Below, piece after piece: positions 1 through 7,648 of a stretch of 64,000 nt of DNA. The DNA comes from UBA1161 sp002311745 (GTDB lineage: Bacteria > Planctomycetota > Phycisphaerae > Tepidisphaerales > Tepidisphaeraceae): contig JBEKAB010000003.1 in assembly GCA_050018415.1 (NCBI GenBank), positions 148,408 to 212,407 of the forward strand. The letters are read 5' to 3'. Position 1 is the stretch's first letter. Every line of letters begins with the position of its first letter. The position numbers and the translations under genes were made by a program. The notes beneath the pieces are model-generated. The model saw only the letters and a program-made list of their open reading frames with translations, was not told the origin of the DNA and made no database searches.

Positions 1-433
1 CCGGATCCCAAAAGGGAATGCGCGGGAACAGCACGTTCATCAGCCGGTTCTGTATCTGCCGCTTGACCATCTGCTTGTGTCGGCGGAGCAGCACGGTGGC
101 ATCGGGGGTGATGTTGGTTTCCAGCAAATTGGCGGCGTAGAGCTGGCTGAGAATCTGGATGACTTCCGGCTGGGTGGGCGCCTCGTCGGCGAGTTGGCCG
201 CCGACCAGGTCCCAGGCTTCGGCGACGGTGCGCCGGCCGTCCAGCAGCCCCACGAAGCGGTAGGCCGGATCGCTGAGGCGGTGGAACTGATTCCCCGCCG
301 GATCGCGCACGACGTACCACCGCTCCCCGCGGTAGTGCTGCCGCGAAATTTGCGCCCCGGCGCGCAGCCGCGGCTTAAGCGTCGCCACGCGATACCAGCT
401 TTCAGAAAATGTGGGACGCAGTTGCAGAGTCAT
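1..433 (-). CDS. PqqD-domain M50-type membrane metalloprotease, N-terminal part (cut by window edge)
   Basis: The 144 visible residues start at an ATG at 433 and run off the left edge. They match the N-terminal module of planctomycete/proteobacterial 'putative peptide zinc metalloprotease' proteins. A PqqD-like winged helix is seen around residues 40-105 with the run RDPAGNQFHRL, then LLDGRRTV, then APTQPEVIQILSQL. A basic linker and NVLFPRIPFWDP follow, which in this family lead into the site-2-protease membrane core. The HExxH and membrane segments lie outside the window, so protease activity is inferred from family architecture. It is the last gene of a minus-strand cassette behind two HlyD-type adaptors, suggesting export or processing of a peptide or protein substrate. 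Confident for the PqqD module, moderately for the M50 remainder. Confidence 0.75.
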   Translation of the reverse strand, partial: MTLQLRPTFSESWYRVATLKPRLRAGAQISRQHYRGERWYVVRDPAGNQFHRLSDPAYRFVGLLDGRRTVAEAWDLVGGQLADEAPTQPEVIQILSQLYAANLLETNITPDATVLLRRHKQMVKRQIQNRLMNVLFPRIPFWDP

Positions 434-436
434 GGG

Positions 437-529
437 GCTAGTTGCTGGTTGCTGGTTGCTGGTTGCTAGAAAAAGCCAAGGCGGCCGGCTGATTTTCTCT
501 AGCAACTAGCAACCAGCAACTAGCAACTC
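437..529. repeat. Inverted array of a 7-base word (TTGCTGG / CTAGCAA)
   Basis: Four TTGC words spaced by TGG lie at 438-468, and the complementary CTAGCAA-type words lie at 499-528, separated by about 30 bases. The two arms can pair into a long hairpin between the GAF-HlyD gene and the M50 gene. The right arm includes the stop codon of the GAF-HlyD gene (528-530). It resembles, in design but not in sequence, the arrays near 14.95 kb, 38.5 kb and 54.3 kb. Confidence 0.8.
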
Positions 530-2426
530 ATATCCACAATTTTAGGCGCACGTAATCGACCAGCTTGTGGGTCCAGATCCAGATGACGGGGCGTTTCCGC
601 ACGTCAATGCGGGCCTCGCCGGCCATGCCCGGACGCCAGGTGTCGACAAGCTGGTCCAACTTGGCGTACACCGTGAAGACGTTGTCCCCTTCCTTGGCTT
701 GGCCCAGGGGAACGATGCGCTCGATCAAAAACCCGTACTTTTGCGTCGGCAGACTGGTCGTGGCCAGCTTGCCGCGCTGGCCGGGCTGCAAATCCTGAAT
801 GTCGCGCTCGCTGACGGAAAGCTCGGCCCGCAGGCTGTCGTTGGCCGCGACGATGAACAGCTCATCCCCTTGCTTCTTGGGCGCCAGCACCTGATCGGTC
901 AGATCCCCCTTGAGCACCAGGCCCTCGAAGGGGGCCTTGACCTGGGCGCGGTCGATCTGGTCCTGGTAGAGGCGGGCTTCGGCGTTGGCGGCGTCGATCT
1001 GCGCCTGAGCGATGGCCGCATCCGCCTGCTTCTCCGGATCGGCCGCGAACTTGACGTACTGGGCGTGCGCCTTGGCCGCCTCGGCCTTGGCCGCATCCAG
1101 CTTCAGCTTGATGTCCGACACGTCCATGGTCAGCAGCGGCTGGTCCTTTTTCACGCGGTCGCCCGGCCGCACCAGCACGCTCTTGATGTATCCGTCGAAG
1201 GGCGCTTCCAGCTTGCGCTTGTCGATGGCCTCGAATTGGAACGGCGCGCTCACGTGATAGATGGGCTTGAACAGGCACAGGAACAGCACCGCGCCGACGG
1301 CGGCGGCACTGAGCACCTTGGCCAGCATGTGCTGCGGGCCGATGATCTTCTTGCCCAGCTCGCGCAGGCTCAAGCCGGCCTTGGTGATCAGCCAGCGGTC
1401 GTTTTGATAGCGGTCGTAAAGTTGGGGCGCCAGCAGATCCACGGCCACCGACAAGCCCGTGAACGCCTGCTGCGAAATGCGCTGTACCGGCGGGAATTCC
1501 AGGGTGATGGCGCCCACGACGTCCGCCCGCCGCCGCAACGGCAGGGAGAGCACGATGTTGCCGCCTTCGCCGCGCGACAGAATCTGCGCCGATCGGCTGA
1601 CGTTGGCGGTGCCGCCCCCTTCAGGATCGAAGTGCACCGGCTCTTCCTGATCGACGCACTCTTCCATCACCGTTTCCAGGAGTTTGACCAACTCCTGCTT
1701 CTTGTCGAACTGCTCGGTGTGGGAGAGGGCCTTGACGCGGATGCGCTGACCCTTGAACCAGCCCAGGGAGACGCGGCTGGCGCCGGTGCGCGTGGCCAAT
1801 TCGTTGCACAGGTTCATCGCCGCCGACTCAAAACCCTCGGCGGTGGCCACCGCGGTGGCCAGTTGCAGCACGTGCTGATGCGAGTGGGCGATGATCTGCG
1901 CCTGCTCGCTGTTGCGCCGCAGCGAAAACAGATCGAAATACCCCGCCACCAGCTGCATGGACATCAGCCGCTGCTGAGCGCGCTCGAGGTTTCGGCAGCG
2001 GGTGATGACCGCCGTGGCCGCGACGAGCTGGCCGTCGGCGCGCAGAAGCGTGATCAGGCAGTACTGCGGCTCGGGGGCGTTGTCGCCGCTTTGGATTTCG
2101 ATGGCCCCGTCGCGGCCCTGGGCGATGCAGGGCTTGAGCAATTCCTGAAAGGCGGCGATGGCCGCCGCACGCATCTCGGCCGTGCTCTCGTCCGGGCGGA
2201 TGTGGGCGATCAGCCGCAGGGTCGCCCCCTGCTCCCCTGCTTCAGTGGCAAACCCGGCCGCTTCGGTCCCGGCCACCATCACCGCCTGCGTCGTCAGCAG
2301 ATCGTTGATGAACTGCGGCAGGTTGGCCGAGGCGGTCAACAGCCGCTGCACCATCTTGGACCGCGAGCTGCCCTGCTCCTGCGAGCTCGACTCCGATCCC
2401 TGTGATTCAACGATTCCCGAGGCCAC
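528..2426 (-). CDS. GAF-domain HlyD-family periplasmic adaptor
   Basis: A 632-aa membrane-fusion-type adaptor with an unusual cytosolic half. About residues 180-330 have the look of a GAF domain (ASRVSLGWFKGQRIRVKALS, later GAITLEF). A single membrane span lies near 370-390 (LSAAAVGAVLFLCLF). After it come the first lipoyl half-motif (GYIKSVLVRPGDRVKKDQPL), a short Ala-rich coiled hairpin at about 438-495, the second half (VKAPFEGLVLKGDL) and a beta-barrel region. HlyD/AcrA-type proteins bridge an inner-membrane exporter to the outer envelope; here the partner is presumably the M50 protein downstream. It follows the small HlyD gene by 147 bp. The GAF domain suggests ligand or redox sensing, which is inference. 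MASGIVES was taken as start; a Met at residue 25 is also possible. Confidence 0.8.
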   Translation of the reverse strand: MASGIVESQGSESSSQEQGSSRSKMVQRLLTASANLPQFINDLLTTQAVMVAGTEAAGFATEAGEQGATLRLIAHIRPDESTAEMRAAAIAAFQELLKPCIAQGRDGAIEIQSGDNAPEPQYCLITLLRADGQLVAATAVITRCRNLERAQQRLMSMQLVAGYFDLFSLRRNSEQAQIIAHSHQHVLQLATAVATAEGFESAAMNLCNELATRTGASRVSLGWFKGQRIRVKALSHTEQFDKKQELVKLLETVMEECVDQEEPVHFDPEGGGTANVSRSAQILSRGEGGNIVLSLPLRRRADVVGAITLEFPPVQRISQQAFTGLSVAVDLLAPQLYDRYQNDRWLITKAGLSLRELGKKIIGPQHMLAKVLSAAAVGAVLFLCLFKPIYHVSAPFQFEAIDKRKLEAPFDGYIKSVLVRPGDRVKKDQPLLTMDVSDIKLKLDAAKAEAAKAHAQYVKFAADPEKQADAAIAQAQIDAANAEARLYQDQIDRAQVKAPFEGLVLKGDLTDQVLAPKKQGDELFIVAANDSLRAELSVSERDIQDLQPGQRGKLATTSLPTQKYGFLIERIVPLGQAKEGDNVFTVYAKLDQLVDTWRPGMAGEARIDVRKRPVIWIWTHKLVDYVRLKLWI

Positions 2427-2573
2427 GATTCACCTTGTCCATTTTCGGCCAGATCGCCCACATTTCACCCACCGTCGCCAGGTACCCTCCTCGGATTATT
2501 GGACATTGGGAATACTGGCGCTGCCACAATTTCGACATTATTTTTTCTTGAAGGACCTATTTCCAGTGAGGGT

Positions 2574-3428
2574 CTAGGGTTGCGGCACGCGCACGTTGAG
2601 CTCCAACCCCGCCGGTTTGTCCTCATCGTTGGGCAACTCCAGCCGCACGGTCCGCTTATCCACCGTCGAGTCCACCACCGGATCGAAGAAAATAACCGTG
2701 CCCGTCATCCACTGATCCGGCTCCATCACGTAAGCCGCCTGTAGCTTGTCGCCCAATTTCAGCTTCGCCGCCTGCGTCGGCGTAAGGTGCAGGTCCACCC
2801 ACAGCGGTTTATTGCGAACGACGGTCAGCGCCCCTTCCGGACGGGCCGGGTCCACCACCTCGCCGGGTTGAAGGCTGATCTTTTCCACGATCCCGCTCAC
2901 GGGGCTGAGCAGTTTCATCTTTTCGACTTTCGTCTGCTGCTTCAAAAGAGCGGCCTGCTTTTGCGAGTGCTCTTCCTTGGCGTAGCGGATCTGAATTTCG
3001 GCCTCCTCGTAAGCCAGCTTTGCCTGCTCCACTTCTTCGACGTTGGCGCCGCCGTTTTCGTACGCCTTTTGCTTGTTGTCTCGCTCGCGCTTCTTGGAAT
3101 CGCGGTCGACGACGGCCGCGTCGATCTTGCTCGTGGACTCGGCCTCGATCTTCATCGCGTTGTATTCTTGCTGTTCCAGGTCGCTATCTTCCGTGGCCAG
3201 GACCTGACCCACCGTCACGTGATCGCCCGGCTTGACCAGCATCTCCTTCAGGATGCCCAATTCGGTGAAGGACAACGCGTGCTTGGCGGATGGGGCGCTC
3301 AGCGCCTGGACGGTCTGGCCCTGGGCGGCGTCGTTGCCTCCGGTGGCCTCGCCCCCCGCCGACAACGACAGCAGGCACAACACCATGCCCGCTATGACGC
3401 TTTGCTGAATCGACTTACCAGGAATCAT
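2574..3428 (-). CDS. HlyD-type periplasmic adaptor with signal peptide
   Basis: A 284-aa exported adaptor. The N-terminus has a Sec signal peptide (hydrophobic VIAGMVLCLLSLSAGG). The first lipoyl half follows (ILKEMLVKPGDHVTVGQVLA), then a charged coiled coil of about 90 residues rich in Lys, Glu and Gln, then the second lipoyl half (VSGIVEKISLQPGEVVDP) and a short barrel ending NVRVPQP. It lacks the long C-terminal domain of RND adaptors and has no lipobox. It is the first gene of the minus-strand cassette leading to the GAF-HlyD protein and the PqqD/M50 protein, so a shared export role is likely. The substrate cannot be read from the sequence. Confidence 0.8.
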   Translation of the reverse strand: MIPGKSIQQSVIAGMVLCLLSLSAGGEATGGNDAAQGQTVQALSAPSAKHALSFTELGILKEMLVKPGDHVTVGQVLATEDSDLEQQEYNAMKIEAESTSKIDAAVVDRDSKKRERDNKQKAYENGGANVEEVEQAKLAYEEAEIQIRYAKEEHSQKQAALLKQQTKVEKMKLLSPVSGIVEKISLQPGEVVDPARPEGALTVVRNKPLWVDLHLTPTQAAKLKLGDKLQAAYVMEPDQWMTGTVIFFDPVVDSTVDKRTVRLELPNDEDKPAGLELNVRVPQP

Positions 3429-3572
3429 GAGAGTTCAACACCTCTGGCTATTTGTTTATCGACACAGTGGTTCGCGTCCCCCCACCCCAAGGGTCGAACA
3501 GTGAAGCATAAACAGCGACCCCCCGCCCTGTCCACCACTACTTAGGCCGCAGACCCAAACATTTAGATGATG

Positions 3573-3950
3573 CTAACGATACCCCAGCCGCTCCAAGTCC
3601 TGCTCGCTCAGCCCGAAATGGTGTCCGATCTCGTGCAAAACGGTGATGTACACCTGGCGGACCAGTTCCTCTTCGCTGTTGCAGATGGATTCGATGGGCC
3701 GTTGAAAGATGTAGATGACATCCGGCAAGGTGCCCGAATCCTCGACGCTGCGCACGGTTCTTGGCCGGCCGCGGTAAAGCCCCAGCAGCGTGCCGCCGCG
3801 CACGCCGGCCGCGCGAAGGTGCCGCGGCCCGGGGTCGTCCTCGACTTCCACCGGCACTTCCTCCAGAAACTTGGCGAATGCCTCCGGAAGCGTCGCCAGC
3901 GCCGCCTGCACCAACTCGGCGAATTTCGCTTTGCTCACCCGGTAAGCCAC
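3573..3950 (-). CDS. Minizincin-type zinc metallopeptidase (COG3824-like)
   Basis: A 125-aa protein with the zinc motif HEIGHH at residues 106-111, followed by FGLSEQDLERLGY. This fits the small bacterial metallopeptidase family (MMP20-type, COG3824), in which HExxH plus a downstream Asp acts on unknown substrates. There is no signal peptide, so it should be cytosolic. IYIFQRPIE and VYITVLHEIGHH match the conserved core, and the length is normal for the family (about 115-130 aa). It is transcribed divergently from the SppA-like gene with a 44-bp gap and is not obviously part of an operon. Function beyond metal-dependent proteolysis is unknown. Confidence 0.85.
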   Translation of the reverse strand: MAYRVSKAKFAELVQAALATLPEAFAKFLEEVPVEVEDDPGPRHLRAAGVRGGTLLGLYRGRPRTVRSVEDSGTLPDVIYIFQRPIESICNSEEELVRQVYITVLHEIGHHFGLSEQDLERLGYR

Positions 3951-3994
3951 CGCTAGAATCTCCGCCCGTATCTTAGCACCACGAGGGTTGTATC

Positions 3995-4957
3995 ATGCGA
4001 ATCGCTTTGTGCATCGTTCTGGCGTTTTTTCTTTGCGGTTGTGGCACGCCCAGCTTTTTGATCACTCCCGTCTCCAACACCTTTGAATTGCAGGAGATCA
4101 AGGCACAGCCCGGGCGCGGCGCGGGCAAGATCCTGATCGTTCCCGTCGAGGGGATGCTCATCGACGATCGCAGCGGCGGTTTTTTGCGGCCGCAGGAAAA
4201 CCCGCTGAGCCTCTTCGTGCAGCAGCTGGACAAGGCCGCGGATGATGATTCGGTCAAGGCCGTGGTGCTGCGGGTCAATTCCCCCGGCGGAACGGTGACC
4301 ACCTCCGACACCATGTACGATGCCCTGATCCGCTTTCGCCAAAAGACGCACAAGCCGGTCGTCGCCTCCGCCCAGGAGGTCGCCGCCAGCGGAGCCTATT
4401 ACCTGAGCTGCGCCGCCGACAAAATCGTCGTCGCCCCCACGTCGGTCGTGGGCAGCATCGGCGTCATCTTCGAAACCTTCGACGTCGTGGGAACGATGGA
4501 AAAAATCGGCGTGCAGTCCGAAGCCATCAAGAGCGCGGAGCTGAAGGACATGGGCTCGCCGTTCAAGCACCTCACGCCCCGCGAGCGCCAGGTCATGCAG
4601 TCGATGGTCGATGAATATTTCGACCGATTCAAATCGGTGGTGACAGCCCATCGGCCGATCAAGGACCAGGCGACGCTGAAGCTCGTGACCGACGGCCGGG
4701 TCTTCAGCGGTCAGCGTGCCGTCGAATTGGGATTGGCCGACCAGACCGGCCGCCTGGACGATGCCGTCGAGTTGGCCCGGCAATTGGCGCATGCCCCCGA
4801 AGCCTCGGTCATCATGTACAAGCGTCCCTACGGTTATTCGGGGTCGATCTACGCCGATACGTCCACCCCCACGCCCCAGGCCAATGAGATGAATTTGAAA
4901 CTTCCCATCAACCAGGTTCTGCTGCCCACCGGATTTTATTATTTGTGGCAACCGTAG
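3995..4957 (+). CDS. sppA: Signal peptide peptidase SppA-like lipoprotein (S49)
   Basis: A 320-aa S49-family serine protease. The N-terminus is a lipoprotein signal with lipobox LCGC, Cys16. The core shows the NSPGG oxyanion strand near residue 97, the nucleophile in VAASGAYY (Ser132) and a likely general base Lys179 in IKSAELKD, a Ser-Lys spacing similar to the 36-kDa Bacillus SppA. S49 enzymes cut leftover signal peptides and membrane proteins on the outer face of the cytoplasmic membrane. Most SppA proteins use an N-terminal membrane span; lipid anchoring here is less usual. The gene overlaps no neighbour and the zinc-ribbon gene follows after 49 bp. Family assignment is firm; the symbol means SppA-like. 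Confidence 0.88.
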   Translation: MRIALCIVLAFFLCGCGTPSFLITPVSNTFELQEIKAQPGRGAGKILIVPVEGMLIDDRSGGFLRPQENPLSLFVQQLDKAADDDSVKAVVLRVNSPGGTVTTSDTMYDALIRFRQKTHKPVVASAQEVAASGAYYLSCAADKIVVAPTSVVGSIGVIFETFDVVGTMEKIGVQSEAIKSAELKDMGSPFKHLTPRERQVMQSMVDEYFDRFKSVVTAHRPIKDQATLKLVTDGRVFSGQRAVELGLADQTGRLDDAVELARQLAHAPEASVIMYKRPYGYSGSIYADTSTPTPQANEMNLKLPINQVLLPTGFYYLWQP

Positions 4958-5006
4958 GCGCAGGCCCAAGTCGCTGGTGCTGCTGGCGCACCGGCACGTG
5001 CCCCCC

Positions 5007-5384
5007 ATGATTCGAATCGCGTGCACAAAGTGTAAGAGCGTTTTGACGGTGGATGACGCCTTTGCCGGCGGCGTTTGCCGTTGCCAATACTGCCGGACCA
5101 TTCAAATGGTGCCCGCGCATCTCAAAGGCTCTGCGGACGACATACCGGCTGCCGCCGATGCCGCGGCCAACGCATCGATGGGCAACCGCGCCTCGGGAGA
5201 ACGACAAAGCGCCGCGGGCGAACCGGCTGGCTCAGAGGCCGGTAATGCCGCCACTTCCGCCAAGGCGCGCGGATGGAGGGTGATGGGTGCTCTTTCGGAC
5301 GCAAATCTGTTAAAACTAGGTATTGTGGTCGCATTTATCCTTTTCCTACTGCTAGTGGTACTGGTGTTAACCTTCGCGCGTTAA
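5007..5384 (+). CDS. Zinc-ribbon, single-span membrane protein of unknown function
   Basis: A 125-aa protein when started at the ATG at 5007 (MIRIACTKCKSVLTVDDA); an in-frame ATG 30 bases upstream is less likely because the zinc ribbon starts right after the chosen Met. Two CxxC knuckles (CTKC, CQYC) at residues 6-9 and 26-29 form an N-terminal zinc ribbon of the type common at the N-terminus of planctomycete proteins. A low-complexity Ala/Gly/Ser linker follows and a single C-terminal span (VVAFILFLLLVVLVL) ends the protein, so it is probably a tail-anchored protein with a cytosolic ribbon. A similar ribbon begins the kinase at 25893. Function unknown. Confidence 0.7.
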   Translation: MIRIACTKCKSVLTVDDAFAGGVCRCQYCRTIQMVPAHLKGSADDIPAAADAAANASMGNRASGERQSAAGEPAGSEAGNAATSAKARGWRVMGALSDANLLKLGIVVAFILFLLLVVLVLTFAR

Positions 5385-5720
5385 TGGGTGGGTTGGCCAG
5401 AAGTCGTTTCCCTTGCCTTAAAGACCGGCGGTAAAGTTGCGACTTGCCTGCGAAGCGCAATTATCGGCGGTTATTGGCCAAAACCGTTTCGACGTTGTGA
5501 GTTACGTTTAATCGGACGGTGCCTCGTGGGAGGCATATGTGACCGGTTCGTGGTCACTTTTTGAACAAAATGCGCCGGGCACAAAAATTTCGCAATCAGT
5601 TTGCCGCCCGATTGCCGATGAATTTGCGCAGGGAAGACGCGGCGTTTTATCGGACCCCAAGTTGGGGGTTTTCAGCCGCAATTTGGCGAATTTTGCCTCA
5701 CCCGTGGGCGGACGGCTGTC
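5385..5720. other. Gene-free stretch between zinc-ribbon and amidase-like genes
   Basis: No convincing gene is seen in these 336 bases; the longest plus-strand frame (from 5539) has no recognizable domain. A small hairpin with arms CCCCA/TGGGG followed by GTTTT lies near 5655-5675 and could be a weak terminator. No promoter could be assigned with confidence. Confidence 0.5.
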
Positions 5721-6320
5721 GTGAAACATTCTAAACGCAATGTCGTAGTCCTGACGAGTTTGATCGCACTTTTGAGCTTCACCAGCGCACTGTTGCTGGC
5801 CTTGGCGCCGCCACCGCTGGCTGCCGAAGGGTATGGGGCTCTGGCCGCCGGCGGTCAGGGGCAGTACCTCGATCAGGTCTTCCACACGGCCGTCGCCGCC
5901 AAGCCCGAGCAGTGGAAATACATCTACATTCACCACAGCGGCACTGCTTCGGGCAGCGCCCAAACCCTGGCCGTGGCCGGCATGGGCCTGTGCGATCACT
6001 TTTTGGTCGGCAACGGCGAAGGCTGCCAAGACGGCGAAATCCAGATCGGCCAGCGTTGGAACCAGCAGCAGCCGGCCGCCGCGCCACCCGGCGTCGACCA
6101 CATCGAACCCAATTGCCTCAGTATCTGCCTCGTGGGCGATTTCGATAAGACCATGCCCACCCCCATGCAGTTGCGGCGGTTGACCCAACTTGTCAGCACG
6201 CTTCAGGCCCAACTGCGTATTCCAGCCGAACGCGTGATTCTGCTCAACCAGCCGGGTACGCCTTCCAGCGTGGGGCGATATTTCCCCGTAACCGCCTTCC
6301 GGGACCAGATCTTGCCTTAA
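5721..6320 (+). CDS. Exported amidase_2/PGRP-like protein, probably degenerate active site
   Basis: A 199-aa protein starting at GTG with a long N-terminal signal or anchor (VVVLTSLIALLSFTSALLL). The body fits the N-acetylmuramoyl-L-alanine amidase/peptidoglycan-recognition fold: IYIHHSGTASGSA (first zinc-type His), DHFLVGNG, IQIGQRW, then CLSICLVGDFD and a helix with LTQLVSTLQ. In active amidases the last ligand region reads like GH-x(n)-CPG-x-x-FP; here it is LLNQPGTPSSVGRYFP, with no His and no Cys. Zinc binding therefore looks lost, and a peptidoglycan-binding or scaffolding role is possible. GTG was chosen because the signal peptide follows directly. No operon partner is evident. Confidence 0.7.
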   Translation: MKHSKRNVVVLTSLIALLSFTSALLLALAPPPLAAEGYGALAAGGQGQYLDQVFHTAVAAKPEQWKYIYIHHSGTASGSAQTLAVAGMGLCDHFLVGNGEGCQDGEIQIGQRWNQQQPAAAPPGVDHIEPNCLSICLVGDFDKTMPTPMQLRRLTQLVSTLQAQLRIPAERVILLNQPGTPSSVGRYFPVTAFRDQILP

Positions 6321-6642
6321 AGGTTTGTGGCGTCCATCCTTGAGCAAAGCCGCAAGGCATTTGTGGCTCTTGGCCTAGGCAGTGCAAATCTAACAATTGC
6401 TTGCCAATTATGCTTCCCCGGTTTATCGTAATTGGTGACGGGTAGGCGACCTCTTGGGCATGCGGCCGGCTCCCGGATGCTCTTGTGGACCGGCCGTACC
6501 CCCGGCGATGATGAGGTGAATATTCGCGGGTATCGCTCGCACCAAGGCGCAGTTTTTATCGTTCTCGTTTATCTCGTCCTTGGTTAGCTTCCCTTCCTGT
6601 CATCCATCCGGCACGCGGGGGAGAAAACAGCCCGATCTCCGG
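6321..6642. other. Gene-free leader region before the cytosolic kinase
   Basis: This stretch of about 320 bases contains no supported gene. A TTG codon at 6580 is in frame with the kinase but would add 21 residues without family similarity. AT-rich sequence at about 6385-6435 could hold the promoter, but no -35/-10 pair was clear. Confidence 0.4.
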
Positions 6643-7506
6643 ATGGAACGCTGCTTGATGCCGCAAAAGCTCCTCAATTACGAGGTTTTGGAGCGCTTGG
6701 GTGAAGGAGCGCGTAGCGTGATCTACGCGGTGAAGGACCCGGCGACGCGCCAGGTCTACGCCCTCAAGCATGTTGTTCGCTCCGGATCCAAAGATCTCCG
6801 CTTCATCGAGCAGATGGAGACGGAGTACGAGATCAGTCGGCAGTTCTCCCACCCCAATCTGCGCCGATCCTACGATTTTAAGATTATCAAAACATTGCTG
6901 AGGAGAATCAGCGAGGCGTTTTTGCTGATGGAGCTGGTGGATGGCAAGTCCCTCGACGTGCGGCCGCCGGTGGAGATTGTCGAGATCATTGACACTTTCA
7001 TACAGGCCGCCCAGGGACTCAAGGCCATGCACGTCCTGGGCTACGCCCACTGCGACACCAAGCCCAACAACATCCTCCGCACCGAGAAGGGACAGGTGAA
7101 GCTGATCGACTTCGGCCAGGGATGCAGGATCGGCACGATCAAGGAGCGCATTCAAGGCACGCCCGACTACATTGCCCCCGAGCAGGTGGCCCGCCGGCCC
7201 ATCAGCGTCCAGACCGACGTCTACAACCTCGGCGCTACCATCTACTGGGCTCTGACCCTAAGAAACATCCCCACGGTCTACACCGTGAACAAAAAAGGCG
7301 AGAACAGCTTCCTGCTCGAGCAGACGATCCAGACGCCGGCGGAACTCAACCCGCGCGTGCCGCTGGGTCTGTCCAATCTGGTCATGGAATGCGTTTCCAC
7401 TCGCCCGTCCAAGCGTCCTGCGGACATGGACGAAATCATCACTCGCCTCGACCTGATCAGACACCTCATGCTCAAATCGGATGCCTCCTTGGGACAGACG
7501 GGCTGA
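6643..7506 (+). CDS. Soluble Hanks-type Ser/Thr protein kinase
   Basis: About 287 aa from the ATG at 6643 (an ATG at 6658 is equally possible). It is a bare kinase domain without a membrane span, so probably cytosolic. Seen in order: glycine loop LGEGARSVIYAVKD (residues 19-32), ATP-binding Lys42 in YALKH, catalytic loop AHCDTKPNN (135-143), DFG at 156-158, and GTPDYIAPEQ. The catalytic loop has Cys where RD kinases have Arg (HCD instead of HRD), so activation probably does not depend on loop phosphorylation; this last point is inference. The substrate is unknown. It is followed after 142 bp by an HtrA-like protease on the same strand. Confidence 0.88.
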   Translation: MERCLMPQKLLNYEVLERLGEGARSVIYAVKDPATRQVYALKHVVRSGSKDLRFIEQMETEYEISRQFSHPNLRRSYDFKIIKTLLRRISEAFLLMELVDGKSLDVRPPVEIVEIIDTFIQAAQGLKAMHVLGYAHCDTKPNNILRTEKGQVKLIDFGQGCRIGTIKERIQGTPDYIAPEQVARRPISVQTDVYNLGATIYWALTLRNIPTVYTVNKKGENSFLLEQTIQTPAELNPRVPLGLSNLVMECVSTRPSKRPADMDEIITRLDLIRHLMLKSDASLGQTG

Positions 7507-7569
7507 GATCCGCATCCGCGAAAGCCGATATGTTCAATCCCCCAAGGCCCCTTTGCCTCGCCGATTGAG

Positions 7570-7589
7570 CCGGCCGGTCCTCCGGCCGG
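7570..7589 (+). terminator. GC-rich hairpin after the kinase gene
   Basis: Perfect 8-bp arms CCGGCCGG enclose TCCT, 63 bases after the kinase stop. There is no T-run after the stem, so it may be a terminator, an mRNA stabilizer or a REP-like palindrome. Confidence 0.4.
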
Positions 7590-7648
7590 TCTGCTCCAGG
7601 TATTGACCGATTCACTTCGCAGATTTCGTTTCCTACGATCCGTCTGGC

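Noticed and set aside
437..529. Possible CRISPR or insertion-sequence end
   Set aside because: Words are only 7 bases, there are no spacers and no transposase frame nearby.
567..2405. Plus-strand frame of about 610 codons opposite the GAF-HlyD gene
   Set aside because: No domain or signal; low-complexity Arg/Gln/Gly composition typical of shadow frames.
5539..5724. 61-codon plus-strand frame in the gap before the amidase-like gene
   Set aside because: No ribosome site, no hydrophobic or domain pattern, and it overlaps the real GTG start region.
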